64,000 nt of DNA from UBA1941 sp046329555 (GTDB lineage Bacteria > Bacteroidota > Bacteroidia > Chitinophagales > LD1), in the NCBI GenBank assembly GCA_046329555.1, contig JAXLUK010000002.1, positions 186,001 to 250,000 on the forward strand. The letters are read 5' to 3'. Position 1 is the first letter of the stretch; each line of letters opens with the position of its first letter. The position numbers and the translations under genes were made by a program. This document shows positions 1-8,146 of the stretch, in pieces. A model generated the notes under the pieces. The model was not told the DNA's origin. It made no database searches and saw nothing but the letters and a program-made list of their open reading frames with translations.

Positions 1-258
1 GGCGGCCTCCATAATGGCATCAGCGGCGAATGCCGGTGGAACGAAAATAATAGAGACATTACAGTCGGTTGCAGCCTTGGCCTGCGCTACTGAATTAAAA
101 ACGGGCTTATCCAAATGCTTTTCACCACCTTTTCCCGGAGTAACGCCACCAATAACATTGGTGCCGTATTCAATCATTTGGGTAGCATGGAAAGTGCCTT
201 CCTTTCCTGTAAAACCCTGCACTAAAATGCGGCTATGCTTATTTACCAATACGCTCAT
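1..258 (-). CDS. sucD: Succinyl-CoA synthetase alpha subunit, N-terminal part (cut by window edge)
   Basis: Reading the minus strand from the ATG at 258 gives 86 codons with no stop before the window edge. The start MSVLVNKHSRILVQGFTGKEG matches the CoA-binding Rossmann domain of the alpha subunit of succinate-CoA ligase, with GFTGKEG at residues 15-21 and GGVTPGKGG soon after. The enzyme interconverts succinyl-CoA and succinate in the TCA cycle with nucleotide phosphorylation, in the cytoplasm with SucC. The phosphohistidine region lies outside the window. It starts only 15 bases after the stop of the DinB-like gene, so it may be read through from the mlaEF-dinB unit. Identification is firm; completeness of the gene cannot be judged here. 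Confidence 0.93.
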   Translation of the reverse strand, partial: MSVLVNKHSRILVQGFTGKEGTFHATQMIEYGTNVIGGVTPGKGGEKHLDKPVFNSVAQAKAATDCNVSIIFVPPAFAADAIMEAA

Positions 259-273
259 ATGCTTCTTATAATT

Positions 274-825
274 TTATGCTATGTTGTTTTTAATCAATGT
301 CTTTATCTCCAGCGCTTGTTGCACATGGCGATATTCATGAGCAACAATAATATCAAAAGCTTTCTCTAAAGTATAAACAATCTTATTATTCGCCGGAGAG
401 GCAATAACCACCTGCTTGCCCAGCAAATCGGCTGAACCTGCAATCATTTCATGCAAAGCGCTTTGATGTGCTTCAAATTGTTTGAGAATTTCCGGGATAT
501 TCCCTGAAGCAGGCTCCCAAATCGGGAAGGTTTTCATGGGTCGTTTACGATCCGGCTGAACACTGCCCAGTATCATATTCCCAATGGCATTGACCAGCCA
601 TTTCCAACTACCCAAAAATGAAACTTTATAAGTACCGTTGCGCAGTTGTTGAATGATTGGCGGATAAGTATTATTAACGGTAATCAGATGATGAAGATTT
701 TCTGCTATGCTCCATACGGCCGGTGCCGGTTTCCAATTTAACTGGTCTTCAGATAAATCTCCAAAATGGCGCTTCACTTCCTGCGTCACCTGATCAACTT
801 GCTGCGTCCAACGTAGGGTATCCAT
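274..825 (-). CDS. DinB-fold family protein
   Basis: The product has 183 residues. It shows the four-helix DinB-fold pattern: an early WSIAENLHHL helix with paired histidines and a late HEYRHVQQ helix, which together give the usual three-histidine metal site. DinB-fold proteins include thiol-dependent transferases (bacillithiol or mycothiol S-transferases), but most members have no known substrate and none can be assigned here. The ATG at 825 shares one base with the mlaF stop (TAATG), so translation is probably coupled to the transporter gene upstream. A second, unrelated-looking DinB member lies at 56907-57425. Confidence 0.8.
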   Translation of the reverse strand: MDTLRWTQQVDQVTQEVKRHFGDLSEDQLNWKPAPAVWSIAENLHHLITVNNTYPPIIQQLRNGTYKVSFLGSWKWLVNAIGNMILGSVQPDRKRPMKTFPIWEPASGNIPEILKQFEAHQSALHEMIAGSADLLGKQVVIASPANNKIVYTLEKAFDIIVAHEYRHVQQALEIKTLIKNNIA

Positions 826-1583
826 TATCGGTTTGCGGCTTTTCTTAAATCTTTGAGGAAGTCGGAAGCGAAAATAAAATCAAACAATTCGCCATCATTA
901 ATATTCATGATCTCGCTGGATGGCCCCTCCCAATATTTTAGTCCTTCGTGAAGAAATACCACTTTGTCGCCAATACCCATCACGCTATTCATATCGTGCG
1001 TATTGATGACCGTGGTCATCTTGTATTCCATCGTGATTTCTTTAATCAAATCATCGATCACCAACGACGTTTTAGGATCCAATCCGCTATTGGGTTCATC
1101 GCAGAATAGATAACGTGGATTCAGCACAATGGCCCGGGCAATTCCCACCCGTTTCTTCATACCACCGGATAATTCGCCCGGATACTTTTTGTTGGTATTC
1201 ACCATGTTTACCTGAGCCAGACATTCATTCACGCGATCTCGTTTTTCAGCCGCTGTTTTATCGGTAAACATATCCAGCGGAAAACGAATATTTTCCTCCA
1301 CCGACATCGAATCAAAAAGCGCAGAACCCTGAAACAGCATACCTATTTCACGGCGAATCAGTTTTCGCTCATGAAAATCCATCTTCGTAAAATCCCTGCC
1401 GTCGTACAACACCTCACCCGAATCGGGTTCTATGAGACCCACCATAGTTTTCAGGGTAACTGTTTTACCGCTGCCTGATTTACCAATAATCAGATTGCAT
1501 TTCCCGGCTTCAAAAACCGCTGAAATACCCTTCAATACTTGTTGAGGGCCAAACGATTTTTTTATGTCTTTGATTTCTATCAC
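825..1583 (-). CDS. ABC transporter ATP-binding protein, MlaF-type
   Basis: A 252-residue ABC ATPase. The Walker A motif GKSGSGKT lies at residues 34-41, the signature LSGGMKKRVGIARAIV follows mid-protein, then Walker B as YLFCDEPNSGLDP and a switch histidine in INTHDMNSV. The LSGGMKKR form of the signature is typical of the MlaF/Ttg2A branch that powers inner-membrane lipid transport with an MlaE permease, and the permease gene lies directly upstream with no gap. No MlaD-type (MCE) gene is seen in the window, so transport direction and substrate partner are not resolved. Family assignment is strong; phospholipid as substrate is inferred from the family. Confidence 0.9.
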   Translation of the reverse strand: MIEIKDIKKSFGPQQVLKGISAVFEAGKCNLIIGKSGSGKTVTLKTMVGLIEPDSGEVLYDGRDFTKMDFHERKLIRREIGMLFQGSALFDSMSVEENIRFPLDMFTDKTAAEKRDRVNECLAQVNMVNTNKKYPGELSGGMKKRVGIARAIVLNPRYLFCDEPNSGLDPKTSLVIDDLIKEITMEYKMTTVINTHDMNSVMGIGDKVVFLHEGLKYWEGPSSEIMNINDGELFDFIFASDFLKDLRKAANR

Positions 1584-2327
1584 TTATCCGAGTAAGAAGA
1601 AGGCAACGAAGAAGTTTACAATAATCACAAAGATGCTACTGAGCACCACCGCCTGTGTACTGGCTTTGCCAATTTCAAGTGCGCCCCCGCTTACATAGTA
1701 TCCTTTATAACAAGGAACAGAAGAAACGATAAAGGCAAACAACACTGATTTGATGAGCATCACGATTACATCCCAATTCTTCATGTAATCCTGCAAGCCT
1801 CGTACGTATTCAGCGGTGGTAAAAAATTTACCCATTACGCCTGCCGCCCAGCCGCCAATAATGCCCAGGAACACCGCAATAACAATCAACATGGGCACCA
1901 CAATTAATGAGGCGATAATTTTAGGGCCAATGAGATAGGAACGGGTATTGACGCCCATAATTTCATAGGCGTCGATTTGTTCCGAAATGCGCATAGAGCC
2001 CAGTTCAGTAGCAATATTGGAGCCTACTTTACCTGCTAACAATAATGCTGTTAGTGTGGGCGCCATTTCCAAAATGAGCGATTTGCGCACAATAGAACCC
2101 ATCCACCACATGGGCACCAAACCAATACCGCGCAATTGATACGCAAACTGTACTGCCGTAACTGCTCCGATGAAGGTGGAAATGATAGCAATGATGGTGA
2201 GTGATCCAATACCGATATCGTTCATCTGCCGGAAGATTTCCTTGTAGTACATGCTACCTTTTTCGGGCTTGCTGATACTGTGCCGCACCATTAAAAGATA
2301 ATTCCCGAAATCTTCAAAAATTCCCAC
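1584..2327 (-). CDS. ABC transporter permease, MlaE family
   Basis: A 247-residue polytopic membrane protein with about five hydrophobic segments and the MlaE signature region around EMAPTLTALLLAGKVGSNIA and ELGSMRISEQIDAYEIMG. The MlaE fold forms the permease dimer of MCE-linked lipid transporters. The start is a GTG at 2327; a TATCTTCG box ends only five bases before it, so the message may lack a 5' leader. The stop is immediately followed by the mlaF start, giving a two-gene transporter operon that continues into the DinB-like gene and perhaps sucD. An internal ATG at residue 13 is possible but would drop the usual N-terminal helix. Confidence 0.9.
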   Translation of the reverse strand: MGIFEDFGNYLLMVRHSISKPEKGSMYYKEIFRQMNDIGIGSLTIIAIISTFIGAVTAVQFAYQLRGIGLVPMWWMGSIVRKSLILEMAPTLTALLLAGKVGSNIATELGSMRISEQIDAYEIMGVNTRSYLIGPKIIASLIVVPMLIVIAVFLGIIGGWAAGVMGKFFTTAEYVRGLQDYMKNWDVIVMLIKSVLFAFIVSSVPCYKGYYVSGGALEIGKASTQAVVLSSIFVIIVNFFVAFFLLG

Positions 2328-2332
2328 AGCAG

Positions 2333-2340
2333 CGAAGATA
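2333..2340 (-). promoter_or_regulatory. Putative Bacteroidota -7 box for the mlaE operon
   Basis: On the minus strand TATCTTCG fits TAnnTTCG, a variant of the Bacteroidota -7 element. A TTCG at 2359-2362 lies 18 bases upstream as a possible -33 element. The box ends five bases before the GTG start. Confidence 0.5.
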
Positions 2341-2385
2341 AAAAATAAGGCAGGAGCGCGAAGTGCGAATCAACGGCGTTCCAAT

Positions 2386-2411
2386 AAAAAAGGGGATCCG
2401 AAGATCCCCTT
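2386..2411 (-). terminator. Rho-independent terminator after the PpiD-like gene
   Basis: AAGGGGATC (2390-2398) pairs perfectly with GATCCCCTT (2403-2411). The four-base loop reads TTCG on the minus strand and is followed by a T run. It lies 20 bases after the stop of the minus-strand foldase gene and before the mlaE promoter. Confidence 0.9.
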
Positions 2412-2431
2412 TCCTTTTCATTTATGGTCAA

Positions 2432-4591
2432 TTAGTTTGATTCGAAGTTCAGTCGTTCGTCTTCTACATTAGCCAGTTTCTTCAACGTTTCCTGAGCGCC
2501 GCGGCCAGCCTTTCCGGCAGCCTGCTGTTGTAACTGCTGCATGTACTGCGTTAAATCAGTGGCTTTCGGCGGATCGATGCCATTAATTTTCTGCACAACA
2601 TAAACGCCCTGATTTCCCATTACCGGAGCCGACATTTTTCCATTAGCCAGACTTATACCCGCAGCAATAACAGCCGGCTCATAGGCGCCACTTCCCAACA
2701 TGGGGTTGGCAAACATCACGCGATCGGCCTGCTGTGCTTCTTTGCCCAATTTTGCCGCTAAAGCATCAACGCTGGCCGCGTTTGCATCCTTGATTTTCTT
2801 CGACAACAACTCAAATTTCTTGTCGCGGGTGCAGAACATTTTTACTTGTTCTTTAACCGATTCCAGGTCTGGTGTGCCTTTTGCTCGAACTGCTTCCAAA
2901 TAAGCCACCACGTGTTTTTTATCGATAGTTTTTATTGGCGATACATCACCGCGCTGGGCATCATAAGCCCATTTTACAATGCTGCGCGCGTTGCCCAGGC
3001 CCATCAGCATAAAATCCTGTTTGCGCACAGCCATCAGGTCTTTCACTTGTTCAGGATGTGCCTTGGCAAAAGCCTTGAATTTATCTTCACTACCGTTATC
3101 GCCGGCAAACTTGCTGGCTTCTGCATAAATTGTACGCTCCGTTTCAGGAGAAGGCAGAATTGACTTGGTAAAATAAGCCACTTTCACGCCGGGCTTCGAT
3201 GGCTTTTCTTCCACCACCTGTAAAAACTTAATGGCGTTTTCCTGCTGAGAAACATAGCGGTAAGCCTTTCCTAATGTGGCATTATGGAATACGATGCTTT
3301 TATAGAAAGCATCTTTCTGCGGATCATTAGCTTTTACCCAGCCTATCAAACCGCCATTCACCTTGCTATTATTATCATCAGAGTATTGGGCGGCAATAGC
3401 ACCAAAATCTGCACCGAAAGAATCAATGGCGCGATATAAGCTATCAATCAGCTTGAAGCGAGCATTACGACCCGCCTCGTCTTTCACCTGATTAAAAGAG
3501 AACACCACTTCGCTAACGCGAACAGAATCACTCATCATTTTCCGGGCAGAAATTTTTGCCAATTTGTACATGCCGCCTTCTACATAAGGCCCAATAACCG
3601 TTCCCACCGGCATCGACATCAAAGAATCTTTAACAACGTTTCCAGCCAATTGATCGGCAGTTTCATATAAATCAACAAAAGCCGTTTCGCTTTGAATTTT
3701 CACAAACATAGAATCTTCACTCTTGTTCTTACCGCCTTTGAATTCTTCCATTTTCTCTGCCAATGAACGCAACACCGCAGCAGAATCTTTTGAAGATGGT
3801 AGAATATCGAAAGCTACGTAGCGCACTTTGCGTGTTTCTTCTTCCTGACGGAAACGCGCTTTGTGATCATTGAGGTACTTTTTCAGCTCGTCATCAGTAA
3901 TTTTCAAATCATTATCATTCACCTCGGCATAAGGCAAAGCCACAAAGCGGAGGTCGGCGGTTTTATTGGCATCCTCATAAGCCATTTCAGCCATCCAGCT
4001 CGGCGTGGTCAAGCCTTTTTGAACCAAGGTAGAATATTTTTCAACCAATTCTGACTTCTTCACTTCCTTTTCGAAAGCAGCCCATTGACGGCGCTTTGTT
4101 CCCGGCTCCTGGCCTTGCTCATCGCGATCCAATTGCTGCATGTACATCTTCACAAATTGCGGATCAAATTGTCCGGTTTGCGGATTCGTAAACTGTTGTT
4201 GAACGTAAGGATGTACATTCTTTCCGGTGAAAATCTCAACTAACTCATCATCCGTAACAGTGAGGCCGGAGTTGGCATAGGCCTTCTCCATGATTTTATT
4301 ATTCACCATTTCCTCCCAGGTCTGCATCCGGATTTGCGTCTTCATATCATCGGTGATATTCTGGCCGCGCATCCGCTCTTCCATATTCTTGGTATTCTCA
4401 TCCACCTGTTTCTGGTAATCCTGATAGGCAATTCCTTCACCAGCTACGGTGCCGATATTATTCGACCGGCCGCCTTTCAGTACACTGAATTGCGAATTTG
4501 TTGCATCCATCACCAGAAAGCCGACGATACTCAAGGCAATTGCACCTACCAGTACCCCCGAATGTTTTCTGATCTCACCTATTACTGCCAT
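2432..4591 (-). CDS. Peptidylprolyl isomerase / periplasmic foldase, PpiD-SurA type
   Basis: A 719-residue protein with one N-terminal membrane helix (about residues 13-30), a SurA-N-like chaperone region with helices up to about residue 240, and a PpiC-type rotamase domain near residues 350-450 containing YSDDNNSKVNGGLIGWV. This is the layout of PpiD, an inner-membrane anchored chaperone that helps outer-membrane and secreted proteins fold in the periplasm. Length fits Bacteroidota homologues. It is transcribed alone between the tmk gene and its own terminator. The ATG at 4591 gives a short basic cytoplasmic N-terminus before the helix, which supports this start. Confidence 0.9.
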   Translation of the reverse strand: MAVIGEIRKHSGVLVGAIALSIVGFLVMDATNSQFSVLKGGRSNNIGTVAGEGIAYQDYQKQVDENTKNMEERMRGQNITDDMKTQIRMQTWEEMVNNKIMEKAYANSGLTVTDDELVEIFTGKNVHPYVQQQFTNPQTGQFDPQFVKMYMQQLDRDEQGQEPGTKRRQWAAFEKEVKKSELVEKYSTLVQKGLTTPSWMAEMAYEDANKTADLRFVALPYAEVNDNDLKITDDELKKYLNDHKARFRQEEETRKVRYVAFDILPSSKDSAAVLRSLAEKMEEFKGGKNKSEDSMFVKIQSETAFVDLYETADQLAGNVVKDSLMSMPVGTVIGPYVEGGMYKLAKISARKMMSDSVRVSEVVFSFNQVKDEAGRNARFKLIDSLYRAIDSFGADFGAIAAQYSDDNNSKVNGGLIGWVKANDPQKDAFYKSIVFHNATLGKAYRYVSQQENAIKFLQVVEEKPSKPGVKVAYFTKSILPSPETERTIYAEASKFAGDNGSEDKFKAFAKAHPEQVKDLMAVRKQDFMLMGLGNARSIVKWAYDAQRGDVSPIKTIDKKHVVAYLEAVRAKGTPDLESVKEQVKMFCTRDKKFELLSKKIKDANAASVDALAAKLGKEAQQADRVMFANPMLGSGAYEPAVIAAGISLANGKMSAPVMGNQGVYVVQKINGIDPPKATDLTQYMQQLQQQAAGKAGRGAQETLKKLANVEDERLNFESN

Positions 4592-4623
4592 TGCTTAACT
4601 CTTTGATTTTTTAAAAGGAGGCG

Positions 4624-4631
4624 CAAAGTAA
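4624..4631 (-). promoter_or_regulatory. Possible -7 box of the PpiD-like gene
   Basis: On the minus strand TTACTTTG sits 32 bases before the ATG at 4591, close to TAnnTTTG. No good -33 partner at the usual distance was found, so this is tentative. Confidence 0.35.
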
Positions 4632-4662
4632 ACTTTTTTAGGCAAAAACGTTGAAAAATGGC

Positions 4663-5286
4663 CTAAATACCTAGCTTCTCAGTCACCAACTGCCTGATTT
4701 GCAGCGCAAGTGCCGCTGCTGGCTGGTTTGCTGGCAAACTATAGATAACCTCCCGGGTATCTAAAAGACTGAAAGCTGCCTGATACTGCTTGCGCACCGC
4801 CTCCAGATTTTCCAGTGTTTCATACAGTTCGGTGCCAGGGCGATTTTGCTGAATCCTCGCCATCGCATCTTCCGGGGTCATGTCCAGAAAAATATGGGCA
4901 TCGGGGCGTAGCAACTGCGCGCATAGCGAATTGGCGGCAATCACCCAATCCAGCGACATATGTACGCTGTGATAAGCGTATGAGGAAAAATAATACCGGT
5001 CGGAAATAACCGTGGTACCTTGCTTCAAGTGATGCAACAATCCGTCTTCTTCATCAGTTATATGATGTAACCGGTCGGCCAGAAATAGACCCGCTATGGT
5101 GGTATGATCAGCCTTCATCTTTCCTTTAAAAATATCCCTGATCATGACGCCGATAGGGCTGCCCGTTGGTTCGCAGGTTAGATGCACCGCCTGGCCTTCG
5201 GCTCGCAGCTTTTCTGCCAACAGGCGAGCCTGCGTGCTTTTTCCACTGCCATCTATTCCTTCAAAAACAATAAAACGTGCCTTCAC
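4663..5286 (-). CDS. tmk: Thymidylate kinase (dTMP kinase)
   Basis: Phosphorylates dTMP to dTDP in DNA precursor synthesis. From the GTG at 5286 the product has 207 residues, the usual family length, and starts VKARFIVFEGIDGSGKSTQ with the P-loop at residues 10-17. ISDRYYFSSYAYHS carries the DR(Y/F) motif that contacts dTMP. An ATG at 5400 is in frame but would add 38 unrelated residues and overlap the divergent crtI start, so the GTG is preferred. The gene is divergent from the carotenoid operon and tandem with the PpiD-like gene 71 bases downstream. Confidence 0.93.
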   Translation of the reverse strand: MKARFIVFEGIDGSGKSTQARLLAEKLRAEGQAVHLTCEPTGSPIGVMIRDIFKGKMKADHTTIAGLFLADRLHHITDEEDGLLHHLKQGTTVISDRYYFSSYAYHSVHMSLDWVIAANSLCAQLLRPDAHIFLDMTPEDAMARIQQNRPGTELYETLENLEAVRKQYQAAFSLLDTREVIYSLPANQPAAALALQIRQLVTEKLGI

Positions 5287-5317
5287 GGCGGCAATATCGG
5301 AATTTTGAATGACGTGA

Positions 5318-5360
5318 TTACTGCTGAAAACGCCACGCAATGAACTTATTGTAGCAGTAA
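5318..5360. promoter_or_regulatory. Inverted repeat upstream of the carotenoid operon
   Basis: TTACTGCT (5318-5325) and AGCAGTAA (5353-5360) form a perfect 8-base inverted repeat with a 27-base spacer, in the 97-base gap between tmk and crtI. It could be an operator or a leader hairpin; no regulator gene is adjacent, so the role is unknown. Confidence 0.3.
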
Positions 5361-5383
5361 ATGTTGTAGAGGTGATTTCACAA

Positions 5384-6853
5384 ATGTCAAAGATTGCCAT
5401 TATAGGATCTGGTTTTTCGGGCTTGAGTGCAGCGGCCTACCTCTCGAAGGCCGGCCATGAAGTGCATATCTTTGAAAAAAACGCATCACCAGGTGGAAGA
5501 GCCCGCCAATGGGAAACAACTGGCTTCACTTTCGATATGGGTCCTAGTTGGTACTGGATGCCGGAAGTGTTTGAGAAGTTCTATGCTGATTTTGGGAAAA
5601 AGTCATCTGATTTTTATGAGTTAAAAAGATTGGATCCCGCATTCGACGTGGTTTTCAAAGGCGGCGAGCGGGAGGGTATTCCCGACAATTTCGATGCTTT
5701 GTGTAATTGGTTTGAGAAACAGGAAACGGGCGCAGGAAGTAAGTTGCGCCAGTTCATGGATGAGGCAGCTTACAAATATCAAGTAGGAATTGATGAGTTG
5801 GTGTATAAGCCGGGGCTCTCCTGGATAGAATTTGCAGATTGGAAATTGGCTACTGGTGTACTGCGCTTACAGGTTTTCAGCTCGTTCAGTAAACATGTTC
5901 GGCGTTATTTTAAGAATGAAAAGCTGATTGCGTTAATGGAGTTTCCGGTGCTTTTCCTGGGGGCCATGCCGGAAGACACGCCAGCCTTATACAGTTTGAT
6001 GAACTATGCCGGCCTGAAGTTGGGAACCTGGTATCCGATGGGAGGCTTCGGTAAAATTGTATCTGCATTTGTTTCTATAGCCTGTAGCCAAGGCGCACAA
6101 ATGCACCTGCAAGCGGCCGTATCCAAAATTGTTACCGACGGTAAACGTGCAACTGGTTTGATGGTTAATGGTATAGAAGAGCACTTTGAAGTAATCATTT
6201 CCGGCGCCGACTACCACCATACCGAAACTTTGCTGGATGTAGCCTACAGAAATTACTCGGAGGATTATTGGAAGCATCGCACTTTCGCGCCTTCTTGCTT
6301 GTTGTATTATATCGGATTGAACAAAAAGATATCCGGACTATCCCATCATACTTTATTTTTCGACGAGCCGCTGCATCCGCATGCTATAGAAATTTACAAA
6401 AAACCGCAATGGCCCAAAAATCCGTTGTTCTATGTATGTTGTCCGTCAAAAACAGATTCCTCTGTTGCACCTGAAAACGCAGAAAACATATTTCTCCTGA
6501 TGCCTATCGCTCCTGGATTGAAAGATGATGAATCGGTACGGGAGCAATACTTTCAGGAAATGGTTCGACGAATTAAACAACAAACCGGCGAGGATATTTC
6601 CCGGCACTTGGTGGTGAAACGAAGTTACTGCGTCAGTGATTTTGTGCATGACTACCATGCGTATGGCGGAAATGCCTATGGATTAGCAAACACCTTATTT
6701 CAAACAGCCGTTTTTAAACCTAAAATGATTAACCGGAAATTGCCCAATTTGTTTTACACCGGCCAACTCACTGTGCCCGGCCCGGGTGTTCCTCCTGCTA
6801 TCATTTCCGGGAAAGTAGTGGCGCAATTAGTTCAACAAAAATTATCATCATGA
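5384..6853 (+). CDS. crtI: Phytoene desaturase, CrtI type
   Basis: FAD-dependent enzyme that introduces double bonds into phytoene to give lycopene. The 489-residue product begins MSKIAIIGSGFSGLSAAAYL, a dinucleotide-binding motif, followed by EKNASPGGRA, and ends with the family C-terminal signature FYTGQLTVPGPGVPPAIISG. A GTG four codons upstream (5372) is possible, but the ATG at 5384 has GAGGTG nine bases ahead and starts directly at the FAD motif. The stop overlaps the crtB start by four bases (ATGA), indicating translational coupling. The number of desaturation steps cannot be read from sequence; with the neighbours, four steps to lycopene is most likely. Confidence 0.93.
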   Translation: MSKIAIIGSGFSGLSAAAYLSKAGHEVHIFEKNASPGGRARQWETTGFTFDMGPSWYWMPEVFEKFYADFGKKSSDFYELKRLDPAFDVVFKGGEREGIPDNFDALCNWFEKQETGAGSKLRQFMDEAAYKYQVGIDELVYKPGLSWIEFADWKLATGVLRLQVFSSFSKHVRRYFKNEKLIALMEFPVLFLGAMPEDTPALYSLMNYAGLKLGTWYPMGGFGKIVSAFVSIACSQGAQMHLQAAVSKIVTDGKRATGLMVNGIEEHFEVIISGADYHHTETLLDVAYRNYSEDYWKHRTFAPSCLLYYIGLNKKISGLSHHTLFFDEPLHPHAIEIYKKPQWPKNPLFYVCCPSKTDSSVAPENAENIFLLMPIAPGLKDDESVREQYFQEMVRRIKQQTGEDISRHLVVKRSYCVSDFVHDYHAYGGNAYGLANTLFQTAVFKPKMINRKLPNLFYTGQLTVPGPGVPPAIISGKVVAQLVQQKLSS

Positions 6854-7686
6854 AAACCTTGTACGATCAGGTTTCACGGCAATGCAGCCGCTTGATTACA
6901 CGGCAATACAGCACCAGTTTTTCACTGGGGATATGGTTTCTGGAAAAACCTTTACGGGAGCCTATTTATTCTATTTACGGTATGGTGCGACTGGCTGATG
7001 AAATAGTAGATAGTTTTCAAGATTACCCCAGAGCCGATTTACTGGCGCGTTTCAAAGCTGATACTTTTGACGCTATTCAGCAGCGGGTTTCCCTAAATCC
7101 GGTATTACACGCCTTTCAGGAAACGGTGCATCGTTATGGCATTTCAGCAGAATGGATCTCCTTGTTTTTTGAGAGTATGCAAATGGATTTACATCCACAG
7201 GTTTACGACCAGCATAGTTACGAGCGGTATATTTTAGGTTCTGCAGAAGTAGTAGGACTCATGTGTTTACATGTTTTTACTGAAGGCAATCAACAACAGT
7301 TTGATGTTTTAAAACCTTATGCCATGCGGTTGGGTGCAGCGTTCCAGAAGGTAAATTTTCTTCGCGATGTAAAAGCTGATAAAAATGAACTGGGTCGCAC
7401 CTATTTCCCGCAAGTGAACCTCAATCGATTTACGGAAGAAGATAAAAGGCAAATTGAAGCAGATATTGAAGCGGATTTCCGCGAAGCGGTGAAAGGCATT
7501 TTGTTGTTGCCAAATTCTTCCCGACGCGGAGTCTTCCTGGCATATTATTATTATTTCATGTTGTTCAGAAAGATTCAAAAACTACCACCCAAAAAAATTC
7601 TGGAACAGCGGATACGGATTCACAATTTTGAAAAATTCCTGCTGTTATTCCGTTCTGATGTTAAACTTCGTCTTCACTTAATGTAA
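6850..7686 (+). CDS. crtB: Phytoene synthase
   Basis: Condenses two geranylgeranyl diphosphates to phytoene, the first committed carotenoid step. The 278-residue protein has the squalene/phytoene synthase fold with both aspartate-rich motifs that bind diphosphate through magnesium: MVRLADEIVDSF near residue 44 and NFLRDVKADKNELGRTYFP near residue 170. The ATG overlaps the crtI stop (ATGA). No GGPP synthase gene is present in the window, so the substrate must be supplied from another locus. The gap to crtZ is four bases. Confidence 0.95.
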   Translation: MKTLYDQVSRQCSRLITRQYSTSFSLGIWFLEKPLREPIYSIYGMVRLADEIVDSFQDYPRADLLARFKADTFDAIQQRVSLNPVLHAFQETVHRYGISAEWISLFFESMQMDLHPQVYDQHSYERYILGSAEVVGLMCLHVFTEGNQQQFDVLKPYAMRLGAAFQKVNFLRDVKADKNELGRTYFPQVNLNRFTEEDKRQIEADIEADFREAVKGILLLPNSSRRGVFLAYYYYFMLFRKIQKLPPKKILEQRIRIHNFEKFLLLFRSDVKLRLHLM

Positions 7687-7690
7687 TTTC

Positions 7691-8146
7691 ATGATTACCG
7701 CCATTGCTATTGTGTTTACTACGTTTTTCGCCATGGAGGGTGTGGCCTGGCTTACCCACAAATATGTGATGCATGGATTTCTGTGGCATTTGCACCGCGA
7801 CCATCATCAAAAAGACGCCACTCGTTTTTTAGAAAAGAATGATTACTTCTTTTTGATTTTCGCGCTACCCGGCATCCTGGGATTACTGGTAGGCGTGCAG
7901 CAGCAATTCAGTTTTTGGTTTTGGATAGGATTAGGCATTACGCTGTATGGCATGGCTTATTTTTTTGTCCACGATGTTTTTATTCACCGGCGTTTCAGTT
8001 TCCTGAACAACATAAGCTGGCCCTATTTCAAAGCGATTCGCAAAGCGCATAAGGCGCATCACAGCAACACGCAACAACACGGCGGCGTTTGCTTTGGCAT
8101 GTTGTGGGTGCCGCGCAAATTCTTCCAAAACCAACCCACTCAATGA
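7691..8146 (+). CDS. crtZ: Beta-carotene hydroxylase, CrtZ type
   Basis: A 151-residue membrane di-iron hydroxylase of the fatty acid hydroxylase superfamily. The histidine boxes are visible: HKYVMHG, HLHRDHH, HDVFIHRR and HKAHHSN. With beta-carotene as substrate it adds 3 and 3' hydroxyls to give zeaxanthin. Start ATG at 7691 follows the crtB stop by four bases and its stop overlaps the cyclase start (ATGA), so the four crt genes form one tightly packed message. No CrtW-type ketolase gene lies in the cluster, which argues for zeaxanthin rather than astaxanthin as the local end product. Confidence 0.93.
   Translation: MITAIAIVFTTFFAMEGVAWLTHKYVMHGFLWHLHRDHHQKDATRFLEKNDYFFLIFALPGILGLLVGVQQQFSFWFWIGLGITLYGMAYFFVHDVFIHRRFSFLNNISWPYFKAIRKAHKAHHSNTQQHGGVCFGMLWVPRKFFQNQPTQ

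Noticed and set aside
4334..4606. Plus-strand open frame inside the foldase gene, and many similar frames opposite other genes (for example 9729-9998, 27733-28284, 18179-18700)
   Set aside because: Each lies wholly opposite a gene with clear family motifs, has no promoter or recognisable protein features, and is explained as a shadow of the real coding strand.
4638..4665. TTAGGC / GCCTAA inverted repeat after tmk, considered as a terminator
   Set aside because: Short stem with a 17-base loop and no T run on the minus strand.
5287..5400. Upstream ATG (5400) for tmk and upstream GTG (5372) for crtI
   Set aside because: They would make the divergent genes overlap and add residues outside the families; the GTG at 5286 and ATG at 5384 start directly before conserved motifs.
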